From: Pseudaeromonas paramecii
GTDB lineage: Bacteria > Pseudomonadota > Gammaproteobacteria > Enterobacterales > Aeromonadaceae
DNA: 47,867 nucleotides
Direction of reading: 5' to 3'
NCBI RefSeq assembly: GCF_039540575.1
Contig: NZ_BAABFC010000021.1
Coordinates: forward strand, 1-47,867
The notes below the pieces were generated by a model that did not search any database, was not told the DNA's origin, and worked only from the letters and a program-made list of their open reading frames with translations. The translations under genes and the position numbers were made by a program. The stretch's first letter is position 1; each line of letters begins with the position of its first letter. This document shows, piece by piece, positions 39,758 to 47,780 of this stretch.

Positions 39758-40265
39758 AGTAGTTAGTGAACTGATGACTCAGTTCGGCTACAAGACTGTC
39801 ATGCAAGTCCCTCGGATCGAAAAGATCACCCTGAACATGGGTGTCGGTGAGGCCCTTGCGGACAAGAAGATCCTGGAAAACGCGGTCGCAGATCTGGCTG
39901 CTATTTCTGGTCAAAAACCGCTGGTTACCAAGGCTCGCAAGTCTGTTGCAGGCTTCAAGATCCGTGAAGGCTACCCGATCGGTTGTAAAGTAACCCTGCG
40001 CGGCGAGCGTATGTGGGAATTCCTGGAACGTTTGATCTGCATCGCGCTGCCGCGCGTGCGTGACTTCCGTGGTGTGAGCGCCAAGTCCTTCGATGGTCGT
40101 GGTAACTACTCCATGGGTGTGCGTGAGCAGATCATCTTCCCCGAAATCGACTATGACAAGGTCGACAAGGTGCGCGGGATGGATATCACTATCACCACTA
40201 CCGCTCAGACTGATGAAGAAGGCCGTGCTCTGCTGGCTGCCTTTAGCTTCCCATTCCGCAAGTAA
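39726..40265 (+). CDS. rplE: 50S ribosomal protein L5 (uL5)
   Basis: 179 residues, as in E. coli, starting MAKLHDSYKQKVVSELM. It binds 5S rRNA in the central protuberance and contacts S13 and the P-site tRNA. TTGGAG lies ten bases upstream. In E. coli its start overlaps the S8 repressor site. Confidence 0.98.
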   Translation: MAKLHDSYKQKVVSELMTQFGYKTVMQVPRIEKITLNMGVGEALADKKILENAVADLAAISGQKPLVTKARKSVAGFKIREGYPIGCKVTLRGERMWEFLERLICIALPRVRDFRGVSAKSFDGRGNYSMGVREQIIFPEIDYDKVDKVRGMDITITTTAQTDEEGRALLAAFSFPFRK

Positions 40266-40276
40266 GGTGTAGGGTT

Positions 40277-40582
40277 ATGGCAAAATTATCCATGAAAGCA
40301 CGTGAAGTTAAGCGTGCCAAACTGGTTGAAAAGTACTTTGAAAAACGTACTGCTCTGAAGGCGATCATCTCCGACGTTAATGCTTCTGACGAAGCCCGTT
40401 GGGATGCCGTGCTCAAGCTCCAACAACTCCCTCGTGACTCTAGCCCGAGCCGTCAGCGCAACCGTTGTAACATCACCGGTCGTCCGCATGGCTATCTGCG
40501 CAAGTTTGGTCTGTGCCGCATCAAGGTGCGCGAGCACATGATGAAGGGCGAAATTCCTGGTCTGAAGAAGGCCAGCTGGTAA
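40277..40582 (+). CDS. rpsN: 30S ribosomal protein S14 (uS14), zinc-free form
   Basis: 101 residues, the long form without the CxxC pairs, as in E. coli. The core is SSPSRQRNRCNITGRPHGYLRKFGLCRIKVREH (split over about 54-86). It is a late-binding protein of the 30S head. It starts 11 bases after rplE with AAGGTGTAGGG upstream. Confidence 0.98.
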   Translation: MAKLSMKAREVKRAKLVEKYFEKRTALKAIISDVNASDEARWDAVLKLQQLPRDSSPSRQRNRCNITGRPHGYLRKFGLCRIKVREHMMKGEIPGLKKASW

Positions 40583-40604
40583 TCGAATCACGGGAGTAAG
40601 ACAA

Positions 40605-40997
40605 ATGAGCATGCAAGATCCGATCGCCGACATGCTGACCCGCATCCGTAACGGTCAGGCGGCAGGCAAGGTTGCGGTTTCTATGCCTTCTTCCAAGCAG
40701 AAGGTGGCAATCGCCAAGCTGCTGAAAGAAGAAGGTTACGTGGCTGACTATAAGATTGTCGGTGACGCGAAGCCGGAACTGGAAGTTGAACTGAAGTATT
40801 TCCAGGGCAAGCCAGTAGTTGAGCTGATCCAGCGCGTTAGCCGCCCTGGTCTGCGTATCTACAAGAAGTGCGGCGAACTGCCAAAGATCATGAATGGTCT
40901 GGGTATCGCCGTCGTTTCCACTTCTAAGGGTGTGATGACCGACCGTGCCGCGCGTAAAGCGGGTATGGGCGGTGAGATCATCTGCTACGTAGCGTAA
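40605..40997 (+). CDS. rpsH: 30S ribosomal protein S8 (uS8), operon regulator
   Basis: 130 residues, as in E. coli. The N-terminal MSMQDPIADMLTRIRNGQ and the C-terminal RNA-binding STSKGVMTDRAARKAGMGGE are intact. It binds helix 21 of 16S rRNA and, in E. coli, the spc mRNA at rplE. GGGAG precedes the start. Confidence 0.98.
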   Translation: MSMQDPIADMLTRIRNGQAAGKVAVSMPSSKQKVAIAKLLKEEGYVADYKIVGDAKPELEVELKYFQGKPVVELIQRVSRPGLRIYKKCGELPKIMNGLGIAVVSTSKGVMTDRAARKAGMGGEIICYVA

Positions 40998-41009
40998 GGG
41001 GGTAGGAAA

Positions 41010-41543
41010 ATGTCTCGTGTTGCTAAGGCACCCGTCGCGATTCCTGCCGGCGTAGAAGTAAACCTGAACGGTCAAGAAATTACCGTAAAAGGTAAGAATG
41101 GCTCTCTGAACCGCATCATCAATGCTGCCGTTGAGATCACCAAGGAAGAGAACGTCCTGAAATTTGCTCCGCGCGACGGTATCGTCGGCGCAGATGCTCA
41201 GGCCGGTACTGCTCGCGCCCTGGTGAACAACATGGTCATCGGTGTTACCGCTGGCTTCGAGCGCAAGTTGCAATTGGTTGGCGTGGGTTATCGTGCCTCC
41301 GTCAAGGGCAATGCTGTAGCACTTGCGCTGGGCTTTTCACATCCGGTTGAGCACGCGTTGCCGGCTGGTGTGACTGCCGAGTGCCCGTCTCAGACTGAAA
41401 TCGTTCTGAAGAGTGCCGATAAGGCGCTGCTGGGCCAGGTGGCAGCGGATATCCGCGCTTACCGCGCTCCGGAGCCTTATAAGGGCAAGGGTGTACGCTA
41501 CTCCGATGAGGTTGTGCGTACTAAAGAAGCTAAGAAGAAGTAA
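41010..41543 (+). CDS. rplF: 50S ribosomal protein L6 (uL6)
   Basis: 177 residues, as in E. coli. Two repeated domains; the conserved end reads RAPEPYKGKGVRYSDE. It lies near the GTPase centre next to the sarcin-ricin loop. GGGGGTAGG precedes the ATG, 12 bases after rpsH. Confidence 0.98.
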   Translation: MSRVAKAPVAIPAGVEVNLNGQEITVKGKNGSLNRIINAAVEITKEENVLKFAPRDGIVGADAQAGTARALVNNMVIGVTAGFERKLQLVGVGYRASVKGNAVALALGFSHPVEHALPAGVTAECPSQTEIVLKSADKALLGQVAADIRAYRAPEPYKGKGVRYSDEVVRTKEAKKK

Positions 41544-41552
41544 GGTAACACT

Positions 41553-41906
41553 ATGGACAAGAAAGCAGCTCGTCTCCGTCGTGCTACTAAGGCACGCAAG
41601 AAGATGCAGGAACTGGGTGCGACTCGTCTGGTGGTTCACCGTACTCCGCGCCACATTTACGCTCAGATCATCGCCGCAAGCGGTGCTGAAGTGCTGGCCG
41701 CTGCCTCTACTGTAGAGAAGGCGATCGCTGAGCAGGTGAAAAGCACCGGTAACGCTGAAGCCGCTGCCGCTGTGGGCAAGGCCATCGCTGAACGCGCCAT
41801 CGCCAAGGGTGTCACCACCGTTGCGTTTGACCGTTCCGGTTTCCAATATCACGGTCGTGTAGCCGCTCTGGCTGCTGCTGCTCGTGATGCTGGCCTTCAG
41901 TTCTAA
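41553..41906 (+). CDS. rplR: 50S ribosomal protein L18 (uL18)
   Basis: 117 residues, as in E. coli. Basic N-terminus (MDKKAARLRRATKARKKM) that wraps 5S rRNA, then the VHRTPRHIYAQIIAASG fold and the C-terminal FDRSGFQYHGRVAALA segment. With L5 it carries 5S rRNA into the 50S subunit. Nine bases after rplF. Confidence 0.98.
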   Translation: MDKKAARLRRATKARKKMQELGATRLVVHRTPRHIYAQIIAASGAEVLAAASTVEKAIAEQVKSTGNAEAAAAVGKAIAERAIAKGVTTVAFDRSGFQYHGRVAALAAAARDAGLQF

Positions 41907-41920
41907 GCTAGGAGTCGACA

Positions 41921-42421
41921 ATGTCTAAAATCGAATCTCAAGCCGGTGAACTGCAGGAAAAGCTGGTTGCAGTAAACCGTGTTTCAAAGGTTGTTAAGGG
42001 TGGTCGTATTTTCTCCTTCACCGCACTGACTGTAGTGGGTGACGGTAACGGCCGTGTAGGTTTTGGTTACGGTAAGGCTCGCGAAGTTCCGGCTGCCATT
42101 CAAAAGGCTATGGAACAAGCTCGTCGCAACCTGACCAAGGTTGAGCTGAATGCTGGCACTCTGCACCATCCGGTGACGGGCGTCCACGCTGGTTCCAACG
42201 TGTTCATGAAGCCTGCTTCTCAAGGTACGGGTATCATCGCTGGCGGTGCCATGCGTGCCGTGCTGGAAGTGGCTGGTGTACACAACGTACTGGCGAAGAC
42301 TTACGGCTCCACCAACCCGATGAACGTAGTCCGCGCTACCATCGATGCCCTGGCTCAGATTAAGTCTCCTGAGCAAGTGGCTGCGAAGCGTGGTCTGAGC
42401 GTAGATGAAATTCTGGGGTAA
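41921..42421 (+). CDS. rpsE: 30S ribosomal protein S5 (uS5)
   Basis: 166 residues. The loop with VVKGGRIFSFTALTVVGDG (residues about 21-40), where spectinomycin-resistance changes occur, is wild type in pattern. It lies at the mRNA entry channel and affects decoding fidelity. TAGGAG precedes the ATG. Confidence 0.98.
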   Translation: MSKIESQAGELQEKLVAVNRVSKVVKGGRIFSFTALTVVGDGNGRVGFGYGKAREVPAAIQKAMEQARRNLTKVELNAGTLHHPVTGVHAGSNVFMKPASQGTGIIAGGAMRAVLEVAGVHNVLAKTYGSTNPMNVVRATIDALAQIKSPEQVAAKRGLSVDEILG

Positions 42422-42427
42422 TGCGCC

Positions 42428-42610
42428 ATGGCTAATAAAACTGTAAAAGTAACTCAGACTCGCAGTGCGATCGGTCGTCTGCCGAAGCACAAGGCAACCC
42501 TGCGTGGCCTGGGCCTGCGTCGCATTGGTCACACTGTAGAACTGGAAGATACTGCCTGCGTACGCGGCATGATCAACCGGGTTTTCTACATGGTTAAGGT
42601 GGAGGAGTAA
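42428..42610 (+). CDS. rpmD: 50S ribosomal protein L30 (uL30)
   Basis: 60 residues, one more than in E. coli. Short alpha-beta protein with VTQTRSAIGRLPKHKATLRGLGLRRIGHTV spanning residues 8-37. It starts six bases after rpsE; the ribosome binding site GGGG is inside the end of rpsE. Confidence 0.97.
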   Translation: MANKTVKVTQTRSAIGRLPKHKATLRGLGLRRIGHTVELEDTACVRGMINRVFYMVKVEE

Positions 42611-42613
42611 TCC

Positions 42614-43048
42614 ATGCGTTTGAACACTCTTTCTCCGGCCGCAGGTTCTAAGCCTGAGAAGAAGCGTCGGGGTCGTGGTATCGGTTCTGGTCTGGGTAAG
42701 ACCGGCGGCCGTGGTCACAAGGGCGCGGGCTCTCGTTCAGGCGGCGGTGTCCGTCTGGGCTTTGAAGGCGGTCAAATGCCGTTGAAGCAGCGTCTGCCGA
42801 AGTTCGGTTTCTTCTCCCGTAAGGGTGCAGTAACCACCGAAGTTCGTCTGAACGAAATCGCTGCGGTAGAAGGCGACGTAGTCGACCTGAACACCCTGAA
42901 GCAAGCCGGTGTTATCACTAAGAACATCGAGTTCGCCAAGGTTGTTCTGTCTGGCAAGATTGAGCGTGCAGTGACCGTTCGCGGTCTGGGCGTCACCAAG
43001 GGTGCCCGCGCCGCCATCGAAGCCGCAGGCGGTAAGATCGAGGAATAA
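42614..43048 (+). CDS. rplO: 50S ribosomal protein L15 (uL15)
   Basis: 144 residues, as in E. coli. The glycine- and arginine-rich N-terminal extension (KKRRGRGIGSGLGKTGGRGHKGAGSR, within residues 17-43) threads into 23S rRNA; the globular end includes VTKGARAAIEAAGG. GGAGGAG overlaps the rpmD stop. Immediately upstream of secY. Confidence 0.98.
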   Translation: MRLNTLSPAAGSKPEKKRRGRGIGSGLGKTGGRGHKGAGSRSGGGVRLGFEGGQMPLKQRLPKFGFFSRKGAVTTEVRLNEIAAVEGDVVDLNTLKQAGVITKNIEFAKVVLSGKIERAVTVRGLGVTKGARAAIEAAGGKIEE

Positions 43049-43056
43049 TAAGCAAC

Positions 43057-44388
43057 ATGGCTAAGAAACCAGGATTTGAAGCTAAAAACTCACAGGGCGG
43101 TCTGAGTGAACTGAAGAGTCGTTTGCTCTTCGTTCTCGGGGCGATTATCGTTTTCCGAGCAGGCTCCTATGTGCCAATTCCTGGGATTGATGCCAATGTT
43201 CTTGCCGAGCTGTTCCAGCAGCAGAAAGGGACCATCATTGAAATGTTCAACATGTTCAGTGGTGGTGCCCTCTCTCGCGCCTCTATCTTTGCGCTGGGGA
43301 TCATGCCGTACATTTCGGCATCCATCATCATCCAGCTGCTGACGGTCATCCATCCTGCTTTGGCTGAGCTGAAGAAGGAAGGGGAAAGCGGTCGCCGCAA
43401 GATCAGTCAGTACACAAGATATGGCACGTTGGTTCTGGCAACGTTCCAAGCTACGGGGATTGCGACAGGCTTGCCGAATATGATGCAGGGGCTGGTGGTT
43501 CACACTGGCTTTGGCTTCTATTTCACCGCCGTCGTTAGCCTGGTCACCGGTACCATGTTCTTGATGTGGTTGGGTGAACAGATCACCGAGCGGGGGATTG
43601 GTAATGGTATCTCGTTGATTATCTTCGTAGGTATCATCGCCGGCCTGCCGCATGCGTTGGGCGCAACGGCAGAGCAAGCGCGTCAAGGCGAATTGCACAT
43701 CCTGTTGCTGTTGTTGCTGGCAGTGATCGTCTTTGCTGTGACTTATTTCGTGGTGTTTGTTGAGCGTGGGCAGCGTCGCATCGTTGTGAACTATGCCAAG
43801 CGTCAACAGGGTAACCGCGTCTTCGCCGCACAGAGTACGCATCTGCCGCTCAAACTGAACATGGCTGGCGTTATTCCGGCGATTTTCGCCTCCAGCATCA
43901 TACTGTTCCCCGGCACCATTGCCTCATGGTTTGGTCAAGGTGACAGCTGGGTGGCTAACCTGTTGCAAGAAATCTCGATGACTCTGCAACCCGGTCAGCC
44001 GCTGTACGAGATGCTGTATGCGGCCGCGATCATCTTCTTCAGCTTCTTCTATACTGCGCTGGTATTTAATCCGCGCGAGACGGCAGATAACTTGAAGAAG
44101 AGCGGTGCATTTATCCCTGGGATCCGTCCTGGCGAACAAACTGCAAGATTTATCGATAAAGTGATGACCCGCCTGACTCTGGCTGGCGCCCTGTACATCA
44201 CCTTTATCTGTCTTGTTCCCCAGTTCTTGATGAATGCCTGGAACGTACAGTTCTATTTCGGTGGCACCTCGCTGCTGATTATCGTGGTAGTCATCATGGA
44301 CTTCATGGCTCAGGTTCAGACCCATATGATGTCTAATCAGTATGGGGATGTTCTGAGAAAGGCTAACCTGAAGGGCTACGGCCGCTAA
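43057..44388 (+). CDS. secY: Protein translocase channel subunit SecY
   Basis: 443 residues, as in E. coli, with ten membrane helices. The plug (PGIDANVLAELFQQQKG region, about 48-64), pore-ring helices and the cytoplasmic C5 loop (RRIVVNYAKRQQGNR and the FNPRETADNLKKSGAFIPGIRPG stretch) are present. It forms the SecYEG channel for inner-membrane and secreted proteins, including those that then use the type II system at the left of this window. Codon usage is less biased than in the ribosomal genes around it. Confidence 0.98.
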   Translation: MAKKPGFEAKNSQGGLSELKSRLLFVLGAIIVFRAGSYVPIPGIDANVLAELFQQQKGTIIEMFNMFSGGALSRASIFALGIMPYISASIIIQLLTVIHPALAELKKEGESGRRKISQYTRYGTLVLATFQATGIATGLPNMMQGLVVHTGFGFYFTAVVSLVTGTMFLMWLGEQITERGIGNGISLIIFVGIIAGLPHALGATAEQARQGELHILLLLLLAVIVFAVTYFVVFVERGQRRIVVNYAKRQQGNRVFAAQSTHLPLKLNMAGVIPAIFASSIILFPGTIASWFGQGDSWVANLLQEISMTLQPGQPLYEMLYAAAIIFFSFFYTALVFNPRETADNLKKSGAFIPGIRPGEQTARFIDKVMTRLTLAGALYITFICLVPQFLMNAWNVQFYFGGTSLLIIVVVIMDFMAQVQTHMMSNQYGDVLRKANLKGYGR

Positions 44389-44418
44389 GGTTGGCGTTAC
44401 TAGTTACGGAGTTAAGCA

Positions 44419-44532
44419 ATGAAAGTTCGTGCTTCCGTTAAGGCCATCTGCCGTAACTGCAAGATCATCAAGCGCCACGGTGTGGTTCGTGTGATCTGCA
44501 GCGAGCCTAAGCATAAACAGCGCCAAGGCTGA
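44419..44532 (+). CDS. rpmJ: 50S ribosomal protein L36 (bL36)
   Basis: 37 residues, read directly: MKVRASVKAICRNCKIIKRH, then GVVRVICSEPKHKQRQG. Zinc-ribbon form with C11, C14, C27 and H33. ACGGAG lies ten bases upstream of the ATG at 44419. It is the last spc gene, 30 bases after secY, and too short for most automatic searches. Confidence 0.97.
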   Translation: MKVRASVKAICRNCKIIKRHGVVRVICSEPKHKQRQG

Positions 44533-44560
44533 TTTATTTACGGTAGAGACTTGCAAAAAG

Positions 44561-44600
44561 AAGGCGTGCTGGCTAAATTAGCCAGCCACCTTTGTTGTGT
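44561..44600 (+). terminator. Candidate terminator after rpmJ
   Basis: Perfect 9-base stem GCTGGCTAA-A-TTAGCCAGC (44568-44586), extended by AAGG/CCTT across a small internal loop, then TTGTTGTGTT. The tail is T-rich but interrupted, so read-through into the alpha operon is likely. Confidence 0.6.
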
Positions 44601-44605
44601 TGGTA

Positions 44606-44690
44606 GACCACCATGTATCCGGAACGGGCTTTGTGGTGGTCAAATTTTTATTACTTTGTAGGAGTGCTATAGTGGCCCGTATCGCTGGCA
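44606..44690 (+). promoter_or_regulatory. Alpha operon leader: S4-binding pseudoknot region
   Basis: A stem GACCACCA...TGGTGGTC (44606-44641) encloses GTATCCGGAACGGGCTTT, followed by AAATTTTTATTAC and AGGAGTGCTATAGTGGCCCGTAT. The loop elements and the GTG start context closely match, from memory, the E. coli alpha operon site where S4 traps the ribosome. The CGGGC of the loop can pair with GCCCG just after the start codon, giving the pseudoknot. Confidence 0.75.
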
Positions 44691-45028
44691 TTAACATTCC
44701 TGACCATAAGCATGCTGTCATCGCTTTGACAGCTATTTATGGCGTTGGCAACACCCGCGCTAAGCTGATTTGTGCTGAATCCGGGATTGCCGAGGATGTG
44801 AAGATCAAGGATCTGGACGAAGCCCAGATCGAAAAACTGCGTGAGCAAGTAGCTAAGTTCACCGTTGAAGGTGACCTGCGTCGCGAAATCTCCATGAACA
44901 TCAAGCGATTGATGGATCTGGGGTGCTATCGCGGTCTGCGTCATCGTCGCGGTCTGCCTGTCCGTGGGCAGCGCACCAAGACCAACGCTCGTACCCGTAA
45001 GGGTCCGCGTAAGCCCATCAAGAAGTAA
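44672..45028 (+). CDS. rpsM: 30S ribosomal protein S13 (uS13)
   Basis: 118 residues, as in E. coli, starting at GTG 44672 (translated M-ARIAGINIPDHKHAV) with AGGAG seven bases upstream. The open frame extends 75 bases further upstream but that is leader RNA. The C-terminal RGQRTKTNARTRKGPRKPIKK is the same as in E. coli; this tail reaches the P-site tRNA. The GTG start is part of the S4 control site. First gene of the alpha operon. Confidence 0.98.
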   Translation: MARIAGINIPDHKHAVIALTAIYGVGNTRAKLICAESGIAEDVKIKDLDEAQIEKLREQVAKFTVEGDLRREISMNIKRLMDLGCYRGLRHRRGLPVRGQRTKTNARTRKGPRKPIKK

Positions 45029-45045
45029 GCGGGAAGGTGTAGAAA

Positions 45046-45435
45046 ATGGCAAAAGCTCCGACTCGTGCTCGTAAGCGCGTAAGAAAGCAAGTGAGTGATG
45101 GTATCGCTCACGTACATGCTTCTTTCAACAACACAATCGTCACCATCACCGACCGCCAAGGCAATGCTCTTTCATGGGCTACTGCTGGTGGTTCTGGTTT
45201 CCGTGGTTCTCGTAAGTCCACTCCGTTCGCCGCCCAGGTGGCTGCTGAACGTGCTGGTGAAATCGCCAAAGAATATGGCGTTAAGAACCTGGAAGTGATG
45301 GTAAAGGGCCCTGGCCCTGGCCGTGAGTCCTCTATCCGTGCTCTGAATGCGGCTGGTTTCCGCATTACTAACATCACTGATGTGACTCCGATCCCGCATA
45401 ACGGTTGTCGTCCTCCCAAAAAGCGCCGCGTGTAA
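45046..45435 (+). CDS. rpsK: 30S ribosomal protein S11 (uS11)
   Basis: 129 residues, as in E. coli. It lines the platform near the E site with S7. Conserved GIAHVHASFNNTIVTITD, KGPGPGRESSIRALN and the basic end GCRPPKKRRV are present. GGGAAGG lies upstream, 17 bases after rpsM. Confidence 0.98.
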   Translation: MAKAPTRARKRVRKQVSDGIAHVHASFNNTIVTITDRQGNALSWATAGGSGFRGSRKSTPFAAQVAAERAGEIAKEYGVKNLEVMVKGPGPGRESSIRALNAAGFRITNITDVTPIPHNGCRPPKKRRV

Positions 45436-45471
45436 CGTTGCTTTTTGGATTAGGATTGTTGGAGAAAGAAC

Positions 45472-46092
45472 ATGGCAAGATATATCGGTCCTAAGCTCAA
45501 GCTTAGCCGTCGTGAGGGCACTGACCTGTTCCTGAAGTCAGGTGTTCGCGCGATTGACTCAAAGTGCAAAATTGATACCGCCCCGGGTCAACATGGTGCG
45601 CGCAAGCCGCGTCTGTCTGACTACGGCGTTCAGTTGCGTGAAAAGCAAAAGGTTCGTCGTATTTACGGCATTCTGGAAAAGCAATTCCGTAACTATTACC
45701 GCGAAGCTGCTCGGATCAAGGGCAACACCGGTGAGAACCTGCTGCAACTGCTGGAAGGTCGTCTCGACAACGTAGTTTACCGCATGGGTTTTGGTGCTAC
45801 TCGCGCCGAAGCGCGTCAGCTGGTAAGCCACAAGGCCATCGTAGTTAACGGTCGCGTTGTGAACATTCCTTCTTTCCAGGTTTCCCCGGAAGACGTGGTT
45901 GCCGTTCGTGAAAAGGCGAAGAAGCAAGCTCGGATCAAGGCCGCTATGGACCTGTCCGGCCAGCGCGAAAAGCCCACCTGGCTTGAGGTTGATGCCGACA
46001 AGCTGGAAGGCGTTTACAAGCGTCTGCCGGAGCGCTCCGATCTGTCCGCTGATATCAACGAACAGCTGATCGTCGAGCTTTACTCCAAGTAA
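45472..46092 (+). CDS. rpsD: 30S ribosomal protein S4 (uS4), operon regulator
   Basis: 206 residues, as in E. coli. S4 domain RLDNVVYRMGFGATRAEARQLV (about 93-114). It starts 16S assembly and, in E. coli, represses the alpha operon through the leader before rpsM. The N-terminal zinc cysteines of some bacteria are absent, as expected here. GGAGA precedes the ATG. Confidence 0.98.
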   Translation: MARYIGPKLKLSRREGTDLFLKSGVRAIDSKCKIDTAPGQHGARKPRLSDYGVQLREKQKVRRIYGILEKQFRNYYREAARIKGNTGENLLQLLEGRLDNVVYRMGFGATRAEARQLVSHKAIVVNGRVVNIPSFQVSPEDVVAVREKAKKQARIKAAMDLSGQREKPTWLEVDADKLEGVYKRLPERSDLSADINEQLIVELYSK

Positions 46093-46116
46093 GGCTAGCT
46101 TCTAAGAGAGGACATA

Positions 46117-47106
46117 ATGCTGGGTTCTGTAACAGATTTTCTTAAGCCACGGCTGGTTGACATTGAACAACTCAACCCGACTCATGCGAAAGTTACGCTT
46201 GAGCCGTTGGAGCGTGGTTTTGGTCATACGCTGGGTAACGCGCTGCGTCGCATCCTCCTTTCCTCTATGCCTGGCTGTGCGATCACCGAAGTTGAAATCG
46301 ACGGTGTGCTGCACGAGTACAGCAGTAAAGAAGGTATTCAGGAAGACATCCTGGAGATTCTGCTGAACCTCAAGGGTGTAGCTGTGAAGCTGGACGGGAA
46401 GGACGAAGTCACCCTGTCACTGACCAAGTCTGGTGCGGGCCCTGTCACCGCAGGTGACATCGTCCATGGTGATGATGTTGTTATCGTCAACCCCGACCAC
46501 CTGATCTGCAATCTGACCAGTGATCATGCTGAAATCAGCATGCGCTTGAAGGTGCAGCGTGGTCGTGGGTATGTTCCCGCTTCTGCTCGTGCTCATGCCG
46601 ATGATGAAGAGCGTCCGATCGGCCGTCTGCTGTTGGATGCTGCTTTCAGCCCGGTAGTTCGCATCGCCTACAATGTCGATGCGGCTCGTGTTGAGCAACG
46701 GACTGACCTGGACAAGTTGGTTATCGATATGGAAACCAACGGCACCCTGGACCCCGAGGAAGCCATCCGTCGTGCTGCCACCATTTTGGCTGAGCAGCTG
46801 GATGCCTTTGTGGACCTGCGTGATGTCTCCGTACCGGAGAAGAAGGAAGAGAAGCCGGAATTCGATCCGATCCTGCTGCGTCCTGTCGATGACCTGGAAC
46901 TGACGGTTCGCTCTGCGAACTGTCTGAAGGCAGAAGCCATCCATTACATTGGTGATCTGGTACAGCGTACCGAGGTTGAGCTGCTTAAGACGCCTAACCT
47001 GGGTAAGAAGTCTTTGACTGAAATCAAAGACGTCCTGGCCTCTCGTGGTCTTTCTCTGGGCATGCGCCTGGAGAACTGGCCGCCTGCCAGCATCGCTGAC
47101 GAGTAA
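46117..47106 (+). CDS. rpoA: RNA polymerase alpha subunit (RpoA)
   Basis: 329 residues, as in E. coli. N-terminal dimerisation domain (1-235) with [19 protein letters not shown]; linker ([12 protein letters not shown]); C-terminal domain (about 250-329) with R265 in [18 protein letters not shown], the residue that contacts UP elements and CRP. The C-terminal domain appears the same as E. coli from memory. GAGAGGA precedes the ATG. Confidence 0.98.
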
Positions 47107-47149
47107 TCCAGATTACGGATTCCACTGATTTAGTTAGAAGGATTAGGTC

Positions 47150-47536
47150 ATGCGCCATCGTTTGAGTGGTCGTCAACTGAACCGGAACAGCAGCCACCGT
47201 CAGGCTATGTTCCGCAACATGGCCAGCTCCCTTGTTCGTCATGAAATTATCAAGACGACTCTGCCCAAGGCCAAAGAGCTGCGTCGTGTAGTTGAACCTT
47301 TGATTACACTTGCCAAGACTGACAGCGTTGCAAACCGTCGTCTGGCCTTTGCCCGCACCCAAGATAAAGAAGTGGTGGGCAAGCTGTTTACCGAACTCGG
47401 TCCGCGCTACCTTGAGCGTGCTGGTGGTTACACCCGCATCCTCAAGTGCGGTTTCCGCGCCGGTGATAATGCACCCATGGCTTACATCGAGCTGGTAGGT
47501 CGTCCTGCCGCCGCTGAAGCTGCCGCTGAAGAGTAA
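47150..47536 (+). CDS. rplQ: 50S ribosomal protein L17 (bL17)
   Basis: 128 residues; E. coli has 127. The start MRHRLSGRQLNRNSSHRQAM and the AGGYTRILKCGFRAGDNAPMAYIELV segment (about 95-120) are typical. It lies near the tunnel exit with L22 and L32. AGAAGGA precedes the ATG. Last gene of the alpha operon. Confidence 0.98.
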   Translation: MRHRLSGRQLNRNSSHRQAMFRNMASSLVRHEIIKTTLPKAKELRRVVEPLITLAKTDSVANRRLAFARTQDKEVVGKLFTELGPRYLERAGGYTRILKCGFRAGDNAPMAYIELVGRPAAAEAAAEE

Positions 47537-47551
47537 TTCAGCAAATGCAAT

Positions 47552-47580
47552 AAAGGCCGGGGAAACCCGGCCTTTTGTTT
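47552..47580 (+). terminator. Rho-independent terminator of the alpha operon
   Basis: Stem AAGGCCGGG-GAAA-CCCGGCCTT followed by TTGTTTT. The GAAA tetraloop adds stability. It lies 16 bases after the rplQ stop. Confidence 0.93.
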
Positions 47581-47651
47581 TATTGGATGGCGTGTTTTGT
47601 AGCGTTATTTACGGTCAGTTATGTTGTTTGTGATTTTTTTCACTTAACCTC

Positions 47652-47679
47652 TTGCCAAGTAAATTTCGCTCCCTATAAT
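47652..47679 (+). promoter_or_regulatory. rRNA operon promoter P1
   Basis: TTGCCA (47652-47657), a 16-base spacer and TATAAT (47674-47679), followed by a GC-rich discriminator GCGCCCTCG typical of stringently controlled rrn P1 promoters. The upstream 70 bases are A/T-rich (including GTGATTTTTTTCAC) and could hold an UP element and Fis sites. Confidence 0.85.
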
Positions 47680-47737
47680 GCGCCCTCGTTGTCAGGGCAC
47701 AGCCCGGCAGCAGAGGAAAGCGGCGAGAAAATAGCGC

Positions 47738-47765
47738 TTGACTCAAAGCGGGAAGCGAGTAAGAT
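47738..47765 (+). promoter_or_regulatory. rRNA operon promoter P2
   Basis: TTGACT (47738-47743), a 16-base spacer and TAAGAT (47760-47765), then the GC-rich discriminator GCGCATCCC. It lies 86 bases after P1, a usual tandem spacing. Confidence 0.8.
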
Positions 47766-47780
47766 GCGCATCCCACGACG

